Shown: piece after piece, positions 33,467-42,940 of the stretch
Numbering within the stretch: position 1 is the stretch's first letter
How the letters are laid out: each line of letters starts with the position of its first letter
Assembly: GCA_027327915.1 (NCBI GenBank)
Contig: DAHVWT010000005.1
Span: 1-60,562, forward strand
DNA: 60,562 bases
Reading direction: 5' to 3'
Source of the DNA: Elusimicrobiota bacterium
GTDB lineage: Bacteria; Elusimicrobiota; Elusimicrobia; UBA1565; UBA9628
Made by a program: the position numbers and the translations under genes
The notes under the pieces: generated by a model
What the model was told of the DNA's origin: nothing
What the model saw: only the letters and a program-made list of their open reading frames with translations
Databases searched by the model: none

Positions 33467-34956
33467 GCGGCCTCCCGTCCCGCCTCGGGGACCCGGATCC
33501 AGCGCTTAAAAACCACGAGGCCCGCGGGGGTCGCGAGCGCCATGATCCCCACGATAAGCCACAGAAGACCGGGGTCGCGCGGACCCCGAGCGGGGCAAAA
33601 ATCCTGGAGCAGCTTCCCCGAAAGGCCCCCGGCGAAGAACTTCGCGACGAAAAACGGCAGCATGGAAAGAGCCATATAGGAGGCCTCTTGCCCCTTCGGC
33701 GCGATGGCGGCGGGATACTCGTAGAGCCGGGGCGACCAAAAGGCCTCGCCGATCGAGTAAACCACGGCCATGAGCGTGATCGAAACATAGTACGGGTTAA
33801 TCGTCGCGGAGTTGACGCCCAGCCAGCGCCTCGCGATGAGATCCCCCAGCAAGCCGTTGGCCCAGGGAGCAAACCACGTTGGCGGCAATGCCAGCAGGAA
33901 GACGGAGCCGGCGGCGATGGCGCTTCCGATGACGACGGCGCTGTAGGCCGAGACCTTCTGCGTCAAGGCTCCGATGACAGGAGCCAAGATAATGATGAGG
34001 ACCGGATTGACGACAAGAAAAAGCCTTCCGACCGGCGCCCCGGGCCCCAATTCCCGGATCGCGAACTTCGGGAAGGTGTAGTACATATGATAAAGGATCA
34101 GGCGCACGCCGACGGCCAGCGTCAGGAAGAGAAGGAAACGATAAAACGCCGGTTGCCCCCACAGGCCGGAGAAGATGCGCCACCACTCCTTCCCCGCCCG
34201 CTGGACCGATGCGGCCGCCGCTTGGCCGCCCCGATGGCCGACGGAGGGCGGAGGGGCCACCCACACGCCCTCGTCCGTCACTTCCACGCCGGGACGCAGG
34301 CCGAAATACGCCAAAAGCCACGCCGGAATCGTGCAGAGGCAGCCAAGGAGTATGAGAACTTGGTAGGTGCTCAGCCGCGTTCCCAACACCGGCAATGAAA
34401 AGCGCCCGTACTCCCCCAGCACCCCGCGAACTCGGTCGAAGCTCCATCCCGACAGGGCAAAGCCCACGTTCATCGCCGCGTAATAGACGGAAAAGGCCAT
34501 CGAGCGCTGGGCGGTGGTCGAGAAGCGCTTGACCGCAGCGACAAGAACCGGGGTTTGCAGGGCTTCGCCGACGGCCAACGGCAACAGCCCCAAAACAAAA
34601 GCCGGCCAGAGAGACGTCGCGAACGCCATCACGCCCCGCGAAATGGCGCATAGCGTTACGCCCAGGAGAAAGGCCGCGCGGATGCCCACCGCGTCGGCGA
34701 GGGAGCCCACGAGAACGGTGGACAGGGTCATCACCGCCGACCAGGAGGCCACGACAAATCCCGCCTTGACGTCGCTGAAGCCCAAGTCCGAGGATAACCA
34801 TAGGACCAACGTCGAGTTCACGAGCCCGTAGGCCAGGATGGCTAGGATTTTGGCCCCAAAAACGACCCACAGCTCCCGCACGGCGCCCCTCAGGATGAGA
34901 AGTTTCGAGAGGACCGAGGACGTCGCCTCGCGATTCATGGCCATGTGAGGGGCCAT
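33463..34956 (-). CDS. MFS transporter
   Basis: A 497-aa protein with about 12 membrane helices. The loop between helices 2 and 3 has GSLADAVGIRAAFLLG, the MFS motif A region. A cytosolic central loop follows helix 6 (GVEVTDEGVWVAPPPS). The substrate cannot be told from sequence. ATG 34956 has no ribosome site and sits inside TATATAGAATGG; ATG 34944 or 34938 may be the true start, with TAGAAT acting as -10. Divergent from the DUF333/sdh block. Confidence 0.82.
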   Translation of the reverse strand: MAPHMAMNREATSSVLSKLLILRGAVRELWVVFGAKILAILAYGLVNSTLVLWLSSDLGFSDVKAGFVVASWSAVMTLSTVLVGSLADAVGIRAAFLLGVTLCAISRGVMAFATSLWPAFVLGLLPLAVGEALQTPVLVAAVKRFSTTAQRSMAFSVYYAAMNVGFALSGWSFDRVRGVLGEYGRFSLPVLGTRLSTYQVLILLGCLCTIPAWLLAYFGLRPGVEVTDEGVWVAPPPSVGHRGGQAAAASVQRAGKEWWRIFSGLWGQPAFYRFLLFLTLAVGVRLILYHMYYTFPKFAIRELGPGAPVGRLFLVVNPVLIIILAPVIGALTQKVSAYSAVVIGSAIAAGSVFLLALPPTWFAPWANGLLGDLIARRWLGVNSATINPYYVSITLMAVVYSIGEAFWSPRLYEYPAAIAPKGQEASYMALSMLPFFVAKFFAGGLSGKLLQDFCPARGPRDPGLLWLIVGIMALATPAGLVVFKRWIRVPEAGREAA

Positions 34957-35057
34957 TCTATATAAAGGAGAGCCGCCCTAGGGGTCAGGCTTTCGGTTTT
35001 TTCAATTTCAATCGATGCCTGCCTGGGGAAAATCCAAGAATCCGCTTCGGCCTTGTA

Positions 35058-35071
35058 TTGATATAAATCAA
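35058..35071. promoter_or_regulatory. FNR-type box (distal)
   Basis: TTGAT-ATAA-ATCAA matches the FNR consensus TTGAT-N4-ATCAA exactly. Its centre is 23 bp upstream of the second box centre and about 64.5 bp before the transcription start predicted from TATACT. Confidence 0.6.
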
Positions 35072-35080
35072 CTTATTTTA

Positions 35081-35094
35081 TTGACCATGGTCAT
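35081..35094. promoter_or_regulatory. FNR/FixK-type box (proximal)
   Basis: TTGAC-CATG-GTCAT matches TTGAC-N4-GTCAA in all but the last base and contains a perfect 12-bp palindrome (TGACCATGGTCA). Its centre is at -41.5 relative to a start at 35129, the class II activator position of the CRP/FNR family. Confidence 0.6.
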
Positions 35095-35116
35095 AGGCCG
35101 TCGGCTGCCGCAACAA

Positions 35117-35122
35117 TATACT
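35117..35122 (+). promoter_or_regulatory. -10 element of the DUF333 gene
   Basis: TATACT stands about 36 nt before the ATG at 35159. The hexamer 17 nt upstream (TAGGCC) is not a usable -35, which suits an activator-dependent promoter driven by the boxes above. Confidence 0.5.
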
Positions 35123-35158
35123 AGTTAGAGATTTTAACGGAGATCATTGGAGGACGAC

Positions 35159-35734
35159 ATGAACATCACGATCAAAGCGGCCGCTGCGGCGGCCTTCATT
35201 GCGACTTTCGGAATTTCGTCTTGGGCGGTTTCGACGGACGATCAGTTCACGGCCTCGCTCAACGGCGCGCACGCCTTGGCGAAAAGCTTCGCCAAGACCT
35301 ATTCCACGTCCGCGTCAGCTCCCGCGAACATGGTCAATCCGGCCGCCAGCCGTTGCGCGGCCCTGGGCGGAAAGGTCAAGACCTTCTCGACCCAGGCAGG
35401 CGTGATGGGCGCGTGCGCGTTCGGCCAGGCACTGATCGAGGAGTGGAGCCTTTTTAGAGCCCCGGGGCTGCAGAACAACGGGCGCGCGAACATCGCCGTG
35501 CAAAGCTTCATCGACCATTCCTCCACGAACCCTCCCGGCTCGATCGAGGGCAATCCCGCGTCGACCTACTGCGTCCATTCCTCCGGCGCCCTGCTGATGG
35601 TCGCGGACGCCGAGGGGAACGCCGACGGCTTCTGCCGGTTCAAGGACGGCTCCATGATCGAGGAGTGGACTCTCCTGCGCGGCCCGAAGGATACGGACGG
35701 CAAAAAGCTCGCCGCCGCTGTCAAGGGCCGGTAA
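35159..35734 (+). CDS. Exported tandem DUF333 protein
   Basis: A 191-aa exported protein. The signal peptide (AAAAAAFIATFGISSWA) is followed by two DUF333-like units: NPAASRCAALGGKVKTF through CAFGQALIEEWSLFR, and NPASTYCVHSSGALLMV through CRFKDGSMIEEWTLLRG. Each holds two cysteines that may pair. DUF333 proteins of the YoaF/Hli kind are usually single-domain lipoproteins; this one has two copies and no lipobox. The track starts at a TTG (35147); ATG 35159 has GGAGG at 5 nt and is chosen. The FNR-type boxes lie upstream. sdhC begins 22 nt downstream. Confidence 0.85.
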   Translation: MNITIKAAAAAAFIATFGISSWAVSTDDQFTASLNGAHALAKSFAKTYSTSASAPANMVNPAASRCAALGGKVKTFSTQAGVMGACAFGQALIEEWSLFRAPGLQNNGRANIAVQSFIDHSSTNPPGSIEGNPASTYCVHSSGALLMVADAEGNADGFCRFKDGSMIEEWTLLRGPKDTDGKKLAAAVKGR

Positions 35735-35742
35735 TTTTTTTA

Positions 35743-35748
35743 TAGAAT
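35743..35748 (+). promoter_or_regulatory. Possible internal -10 element of sdhC
   Basis: TAGAAT ends 8 nt before the GTG of sdhC, behind a T-rich stretch, with CTGTCA 19 nt upstream. If active, it would give an essentially leaderless sdh transcript independent of the DUF333 promoter. Confidence 0.4.
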
Positions 35749-35756
35749 CGGCGCGG

Positions 35757-36385
35757 GTGAATCTCCTGCGCCTTATCTTCAACTCCTCGGTCGGCAAGAA
35801 GGCGCTCGTCGCCGTCGCGGGTCTTCTTCTTTGCGGCTTCCTGGTCGTCCATCTGGGCGGCAACCTCATCCTTTTTTCCGGCGAGACCGCCTTCAACGGC
35901 TATGCCGCCTCGCTCGACAAGAACCCTCTCATCCCCTTGGCCGAGATCATTCTTGCCGTCCTCTTCATCGGCCATATCGCCCTTGCTCTAGGGATGAAGG
36001 CGGAGAATGTCCGCGCCCGCCCCGAAAACTATAAGCTCAAAAGATGGAAGCGGGATCGATGGTACGGCTCGAAGACCGCCTTCTATTCGGGCCTGATCAT
36101 CCTCGTCTTTCTCGTCATCCACCTCAAGGATTTCCGCTTCGCAACAGCGCCCCACGGGCTCTACCGGCTCGTCCTAGGGTCATTTAAGAGCGCGCCCTAC
36201 GCGGGCTTCTACGCGGTCGCGATGGGAGCTTTGGGCCTTCACCTGGGCCATGGTTTCCAAGCCGCCTTCCAGAGCCTGGGCCTAAGGCACCCCCGCGTTC
36301 GTCCCGCAGTCGACGCTTTTGGAGCCGCCTTCGCCTTTATCGTCGCCGGAGGCTTCGCGATCATTCCCATCTGGGCCTATTGCAA

Positions 36386-36389
<4 letters not shown>
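35757..36389 (+). CDS. sdhC: Succinate dehydrogenase/fumarate reductase cytochrome b558 subunit
   Basis: A 210-aa single-chain membrane anchor of complex II with five predicted helices. Candidate haem ligands are His in [23 protein letters not shown] and LHLGHGF, fitting a di-haem B-type anchor as in Bacillus or Wolinella. It passes electrons between SdhB and quinone. There is no SdhD, as expected for this type. The start is GTG with no ribosome site, only a TAGAAT 8 nt upstream. sdhA overlaps its stop as ATGA. Confidence 0.92.
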
Positions 36390-38295
<1,906 letters not shown>

Positions 38296-38299
<4 letters not shown>

Positions 38300-39069
38300 A
38301 CTTCAAGCTTCGCGTCTGGCGCCAGAAAGGCCCCGGGGACGCCGGACGCTTCGCGAACTACGAGGTGGACGGCGTCGCCCCCGAGATGTCGATCCTGGAC
38401 GTCCTTGATCTCCTCAACGAGCGCCTCCTCCAAAAAGAAGAGGAACCCGTCGCTTTCGAGTCCGATTGCCGGGAAGGCATCTGCGGCGCCTGCGGGCTTC
38501 TCGTCAACGGCTATCCCCACGGGCCCCGGAAGGGCCATACCACCTGCGAGCTCCGCATGCGCGTGTTTAAGGACGGGGAGACGATCACGATCGAGCCGTT
38601 CCGGGCGAAGGCTTTCCCCGTCATCAAGGATCTCGTGGTGGACCGCTCCTCCCTCGACCGGATCATCGCCGCCGGGGGCTTTGTCTCGGTCAACACCGGC
38701 AACGCCCGGGACGCGAACTCCATCCTCATCGGCAAGGACCGCGCGGCCAAGGCGATGGATGCGGCCGCCTGCATCGGCTGCGGGGCCTGCGTCGCGGCCT
38801 GCCCCAACGCGGCCGCCATGCTTTTCACGGGCGCCAAGGTGACTCAGTTGGCGCTTCTGGCGCAGGGCGCTCCCGAGCGAGAGCGGCGGGCGCTCGCCAT
38901 GCGCGAGCGCATGGACCTCGAGGGCTTCGGCAATTGCTCGAATGAATACGAGTGCGAGGCCGCCTGCCCCAAGAAAATCAGCGTCTCCCACATCGCTCGG
39001 TTTAACTGGGAATATCTCCGCGCCTCCCTGCTTCAGGAGCCGGAAAAAACCGAAGTCGGCCCGGGATAG
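38296..39069 (+). CDS. sdhB: Succinate dehydrogenase/fumarate reductase iron-sulfur subunit
   Basis: A 257-aa electron-transfer subunit. The 2Fe-2S ligands are in [10 protein letters not shown] and TTCEL, the 4Fe-4S in [12 protein letters not shown] and the 3Fe-4S in [13 protein letters not shown]. All three cluster motifs are complete. It overlaps sdhA by ATGA, and a DUF2203 gene follows 10 nt after its stop. Confidence 0.97.
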
Positions 39070-39079
39070 AAGGTCGCCG

Positions 39080-39484
39080 TTGAAATATTTTAACCGGGCC
39101 GAGGCCGAGGCCCTGATCCCGGAGATCGAACGCATCCTGGGCTACGTGCTGCCCGTCCTTGAGAGCATCAAGGAGAAGTCGCGGCTCATCTCGGAGCTCG
39201 AGGCCGCGCCGGGAAAGCATCCCGCCGAGATCGCCCTTGAAAAGGCTCAGATTCAATTCCTCATCGCTGGAATCGACGAGTGGCTCGCAAAGATCGTCGA
39301 ACTGGGGGCCATCCCCAAGGGACTCGAACCGGCCTTGGTTGATTTCCCCTCCCGCATCGGCGGGCAAGAGATCTACCTCTGCTGGAAGGCCGGGGAAAAG
39401 CGCATCGCCTATTACCACGGCATCACCGACGGCTTCGCCGGCCGCAAACCCCTCCTCTCCGAGGGCTCCTCGGCGACGGCTTGA
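39080..39484 (+). CDS. DUF2203 family protein
   Basis: A 134-aa soluble protein beginning KYFNRAEAEALIPEIERIL, the typical DUF2203 opening, and ending with the EIYLCWKAGEKRIAYYHGITDGFAGRKPL block. The function of the family is unknown. The track start at 38942 is inside sdhB. TTG 39080 has AGAAGG 6 nt upstream and is chosen. Its stop is 1 nt from the convergent phosphodiesterase stop. Confidence 0.85.
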   Translation: MKYFNRAEAEALIPEIERILGYVLPVLESIKEKSRLISELEAAPGKHPAEIALEKAQIQFLIAGIDEWLAKIVELGAIPKGLEPALVDFPSRIGGQEIYLCWKAGEKRIAYYHGITDGFAGRKPLLSEGSSATA

Positions 39485-39485
39485 A

Positions 39486-40910
39486 TTACTTAAGAGGGAC
39501 GGGAAGCGGCGAGCCCTCGGCGCCCTTTAAATCCAGGCCGAGCCACCCCGCGATCGTCGGAGCAAGATCGATGACGCGAGGTTTTTTGATCTCGCCCTTG
39601 CCGACCATCGGGCCATAAACCAGAAACGACGCGAGCATCCGGGGATCATCCGGGGAATAGCCGTGCATCCCCTTGAGGCTCGCGGGACTACGATAATCTC
39701 CGCGGTATCCGCCCGAGATCATATATCCCCGCGCGGCTTCAATCGCCAGAAACGCCTTCGGATCGCCGCCCAGGGCCTTGATTTCCGCGGCGTTGTATAT
39801 TCTCTTGATTCCGCTGTTCGGGGCCCCTACAAGGGGCTTAAAAAGCGATAAAACTTTGTTTTCAACCTCCCGACCCTCCCCTTCCTTAGTATAGATATAC
39901 CCCATTCCCCCGGACGCCAGGATAACGGCTTTCCAATCGCTGATCCTAGCGCGGTTTCGCAGCGCCGTGATCATGCCGGCCCGGGACCCGGCGCCGGATT
40001 CGAAATCGACAAGCCCGGCTTCGGCCATCAGCACTCCGGGATGGATCGTCCACGAGGTCCGCGCGAAACCGTGGTCCGAGACGATGATCATGGCTGTTTC
40101 TCCCCACGTCCCGGCTTTCCGGGAGGCGTCGTACAAGCGCGCCAGCTGGGCATCCGCATTCTCGATCGAATGAAACACGGGCGGCGTGAAGGGGCCCGCC
40201 TCATGCTCTTCGTGGTCCACGTCCTCGAGATGTAGAAGAAGAAGCCGCGGCCTGAGCGTTTCCACCATAGAGACCGCCGCGTCGCCCAGCGTGTCGTTGT
40301 GATTCGTGGGCGGCGTCAGTCCCCGATAAAAATCCGGGAACCGCGCCGCGATCTTATCGAGAAGCCCGCGCGTCGAGAGCGCCCGCATGAGCTTGACGTC
40401 GTCCGGGGTCCCCGCGCGCCAGATCTCCGGAATCCGTTCCGTGGCTTGAGCGCCAACCGTCACCGGCCAGGCGACCATGCCCACCCGCAATCCCTTCCTG
40501 GCGGCCAAGTCCCAGAGCGTCGGACGCCGGATGTCCTCTGAATACCAGCGCCAGCCGCCCATGTTGCGCTCGAGCGGGTCCCACGCCGCGTTCGTCACGA
40601 TGCCGTGCACGCCCGGATTAACACCCGTCACCATCGAGGTGTGCGTGGGATAGGTCACCGTCGGGAAAACGCCGCGCATCCCGCGGCTCCAGGCGCCCTC
40701 GCGCAAGACCCGGCGGATGAAGGGGATCTTGAGCCCGTACTTGTCGGCGTTCAGGTAATACTCGGGTTTCAAACCGTCAATCGAGACCATGATCACGCGC
40801 CGAGGCGTGACTGGGGCGGCCGCGGCGGCAAAGACGGCCACGGCGGCAAAGACGGCTATGGAATAAATGAAAATACTTTTTAATTGCCGTCTTTGCCGGG
40901 CGATTTTCAC
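39486..40910 (-). CDS. Exported nucleotide pyrophosphatase/phosphodiesterase
   Basis: About 474 aa, alkaline phosphatase superfamily, ENPP-like. A signal peptide (SIFIYSIAVFAAVAVFAAAAA) precedes the catalytic domain. Metal and nucleophile motifs are VIMVSIDGLKPEYY, FPTVTYPTHTSMVTG (Thr nucleophile region), EDVDHEEHEAGP, VSDHGF and a late GMHGYSPDDPRM. These enzymes hydrolyse phosphodiester or pyrophosphate bonds; the substrate is unknown. The track start at 41228 is far upstream. GTG 40910 is the only sensible start before the signal peptide, and its ribosome site is poor. An 18-nt-period repeat lies in the signal-peptide codons. Confidence 0.85.
   Translation of the reverse strand: MKIARQRRQLKSIFIYSIAVFAAVAVFAAAAAPVTPRRVIMVSIDGLKPEYYLNADKYGLKIPFIRRVLREGAWSRGMRGVFPTVTYPTHTSMVTGVNPGVHGIVTNAAWDPLERNMGGWRWYSEDIRRPTLWDLAARKGLRVGMVAWPVTVGAQATERIPEIWRAGTPDDVKLMRALSTRGLLDKIAARFPDFYRGLTPPTNHNDTLGDAAVSMVETLRPRLLLLHLEDVDHEEHEAGPFTPPVFHSIENADAQLARLYDASRKAGTWGETAMIIVSDHGFARTSWTIHPGVLMAEAGLVDFESGAGSRAGMITALRNRARISDWKAVILASGGMGYIYTKEGEGREVENKVLSLFKPLVGAPNSGIKRIYNAAEIKALGGDPKAFLAIEAARGYMISGGYRGDYRSPASLKGMHGYSPDDPRMLASFLVYGPMVGKGEIKKPRVIDLAPTIAGWLGLDLKGAEGSPLPVPLK
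40823..40856. repeat. Tandem repeat within signal-peptide codons
   Basis: CGGCGGCAAAGACGGC occurs twice with an 18-nt period (40823-40838 and 40841-40856). It encodes the duplicated AVFAA units of the phosphodiesterase signal peptide. A slip here would change the hydrophobic core by six residues without a frameshift. Confidence 0.6.
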
Positions 40911-40972
40911 GACCCCTACGATATCAAATAAGGCAGGACCTTCGGTCCCCGGACATCTAGGCCGCTGGTCCC

Positions 40973-41002
40973 TTGATTTTTTTGAAGATCCCCTGGTATG
41001 GT
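40973..41002 (+). promoter_or_regulatory. Promoter of the HtrA-like protease gene
   Basis: TTGATT (40973-40978) and TATGGT (40997-41002) with an 18-nt spacer. The leader would be about 50 nt and contains AAGGAG just before the ATG at 41059. Confidence 0.5.
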
Positions 41003-41058
41003 TATGTGTCTGAAAATGCGGATACGCCGTGATTTCAAGAATTTTTAAGGAGAACGAT

Positions 41059-42273
41059 ATGAAAACCCGGCAAGGAAACTCCAAAGGATTGGCGGCGACG
41101 ATGGCGGCCTTGGGATGCGCGTTGGCGCTGGCCTCGGGACCCGCGTTGGCCGTGGGCGACTCCTCGTGGGACTCCCAGCACGGCGGCCCCCTCCAGGGCC
41201 TCGACCCTAAGAGCGTCGCTTCTCTCATGCAACAAATGCGGAACGCGAACTCCGCCCAGGCCCCAGCAAGCGGACCATCGGTCTTCCAAAGCTTCGACCA
41301 GGCCCGAGCGAACCTTTATAAGAAGGTTTCTCCCGCCGTGCTCCGGATTCTCACGATCGACGTGGGACAAACCTCTCTGGACGGATTCGAGCCGGGCGCC
41401 TCCCCGGAGTCAAAGATCGCCGCGCACCCCGTCTCGGGAGGCTCCGGCTTCATCATCCGGGAAGACGGCATCGTCGTGACCAACTACCACGTGGTCGCGC
41501 GCGATGTCGGCATCGACGCCGCGAAAAATCCCCTGGATCGCACGCACCGATTCATCGGGGAGTTCCTCAACGGCCAGAGAGTTCCCTTGGTCCCCATTGC
41601 CACCAACCGTGTCCTGGACTTGGCGCTTCTCAAGGCCGTCGTCGTCGACAAGACCGGACGCCCGGTCGACAGCCGATCCGTGCGATTCCCGACAGTCGCC
41701 CTCGGTGACGCCGCCAAGACCAAGATCGGGGAGACGGTCTTCGCCTTGGGCGCCCCGAGCATGCTCGCCGGCACGTTCACGATGGGAACCGTGACCTCGC
41801 AGCCGAGGCCGGAGCCCGAGGCCTGGAACGGCTGGGTTTCCCTCAGCAGCATGCCGCCGCAAGACGCCCTCAAGTATTTGAAGAACTTCAACAAATACAA
41901 CATGGGGGTCGAGGCGATTGTCCTTCAAGTTTCCGCGGCGAGCGATCACGGCAGCTCCGGAGGCCCTCTCTTCAACTCCCGCGGGGAAGTGATCGGCGTC
42001 GTCAACTCCGGGAACGTCCGGTCGACCCCCGTGAGCGTCGAGGACCTGGACAATCCCGACCATCGCTTGGCCGGAGTCACGGGCATCGCGACGAACGGCG
42101 TCAATTTCGCGATCGTCGCCAATCAAGTCAGCGGCTTCGTGAACGCGGTCCTCCCGAAGCTGGCCGGCGCTCCGGCCGGCGCCGTCATCGTGACGGGCAC
42201 GGGGATGGACCTCCAAAATCTGACCGCCCAGCAAATCGAAGAGGCCGCCGGCCGCATGGACTCCGCGCGGTAA
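41059..42273 (+). CDS. Exported HtrA/trypsin-like serine protease without PDZ
   Basis: About 404 aa. A signal peptide (GLAATMAALGCALALASGPALA) and a linker precede the S1 domain. The triad is His144 (VVTNYHVVA), Asp187 (LDLALLK) and Ser300 (HGSSGGPLF; the family usually has GNSGGP). A long insertion separates Asp and Ser. No PDZ domain follows. It may act in periplasmic quality control. The track start at 41029 is a GTG; ATG 41059 has AAGGAG and is chosen. Monocistronic with its own promoter. Confidence 0.9.
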   Translation: MKTRQGNSKGLAATMAALGCALALASGPALAVGDSSWDSQHGGPLQGLDPKSVASLMQQMRNANSAQAPASGPSVFQSFDQARANLYKKVSPAVLRILTIDVGQTSLDGFEPGASPESKIAAHPVSGGSGFIIREDGIVVTNYHVVARDVGIDAAKNPLDRTHRFIGEFLNGQRVPLVPIATNRVLDLALLKAVVVDKTGRPVDSRSVRFPTVALGDAAKTKIGETVFALGAPSMLAGTFTMGTVTSQPRPEPEAWNGWVSLSSMPPQDALKYLKNFNKYNMGVEAIVLQVSAASDHGSSGGPLFNSRGEVIGVVNSGNVRSTPVSVEDLDNPDHRLAGVTGIATNGVNFAIVANQVSGFVNAVLPKLAGAPAGAVIVTGTGMDLQNLTAQQIEEAAGRMDSAR

Positions 42274-42300
42274 ACTTCTCCGCCAGTTCGAGACTCGATG

Positions 42301-42322
42301 CTCCTCGTGTTCGAACGAGGGG
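42301..42322. repeat. Hairpin downstream of the protease gene
   Basis: CCTCGT-GTTCGA-ACGAGG gives a 6-bp stem extendable to 8 with one wobble. It follows the protease stop by about 28 nt and lacks a T-tract, so it is at best a weak or factor-assisted terminator. Confidence 0.35.
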
Positions 42323-42358
42323 CCTCGGACATTTCCAGGTTGGAAGGTGGAAGAATCG

Positions 42359-42799
42359 ATGAACAAGGGGGTTCTGCTTGCGCTGGCCATCTCAGCCGGG
42401 GCTTGCTTCTCCGTGCAGCCGCCGATCAACGCGGCCCTGGGGCGCTCCGTTGGCGTCCTTGAATCGGCCCTTATCTCCTTCGTCATCGGCGCCCTAGTCC
42501 TGGCCGCGGCGGCTTGGGCGGCCGGGACGGGAAGCCTCGCGGCCGTCCGCCATGTCCCCTTGTGGCAGCTCGTGGGAGGCTTCATCGGAGCCTACTTTGT
42601 CACCGTTGCTCTCTTTTGCGCCGCGCGCATCGGGATGACGGCGCTTATGGTGGCGATCGTCGCCGGGCAATTGGCGGGGGCTCTTCTGCTCGACCACTTC
42701 GGCCTGCTGGGATTGCAGGCGAGGCCCATCGGTCCCGCGCAGACCGCCGCCGCTCTCCTGATCGTCGCGGCCGTCTGGCTCGTCCAAAGCCGCGGTTAG
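42359..42799 (+). CDS. YdcZ-like (DUF606/DMT) membrane protein
   Basis: A 146-aa protein with about five helices, matching half-size DMT transporters of the DUF606/YdcZ type: SAGACFSVQPPINAALGRSVG at the start and a C-terminal VALFCAARIGMTALMVAIVAGQLAGALLLDHFG. Such proteins probably act as dimers; the substrate is unknown. ATG 42359 with GGAAG five nt upstream is preferred over the GTG at 42347. Single gene between the protease and the tRNA. Confidence 0.85.
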   Translation: MNKGVLLALAISAGACFSVQPPINAALGRSVGVLESALISFVIGALVLAAAAWAAGTGSLAAVRHVPLWQLVGGFIGAYFVTVALFCAARIGMTALMVAIVAGQLAGALLLDHFGLLGLQARPIGPAQTAAALLIVAAVWLVQSRG

Positions 42800-42819
42800 C
42801 GCGAGCTCCGGCGGAAATT

Positions 42820-42893
42820 TCGGGGCACTCAGGCTCGAACTGAGAACCTCCTGGTCCCAAACCAGGCGCTCTAGCCAATTGAGCTATGCCCCG
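42820..42893 (-). tRNA. tRNA-Pro (anticodon TGG)
   Basis: On the minus strand the 7-bp acceptor CGGGGCA pairs with TGCCCCG, followed by discriminator A; CCA is not encoded. The anticodon arm is CCTGG-TTTGGGA-CCAGG, giving TGG, and the T arm contains GTTCGAGCC. The first base C fits proline tRNAs. Confidence 0.95.
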
Positions 42894-42905
42894 CAGGACG
42901 CCGTT

Positions 42906-42911
42906 ATTATA
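42906..42911 (-). promoter_or_regulatory. -10 element of tRNA-Pro
   Basis: A perfect TATAAT on the minus strand lies 12 nt upstream of the mature tRNA 5' end, in an AT-rich stretch that stands out from the surroundings. No good -35 was found. Confidence 0.5.
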
Positions 42912-42940
42912 TCTTTTGCCTCCGGCTTGGACGCTCGCCG

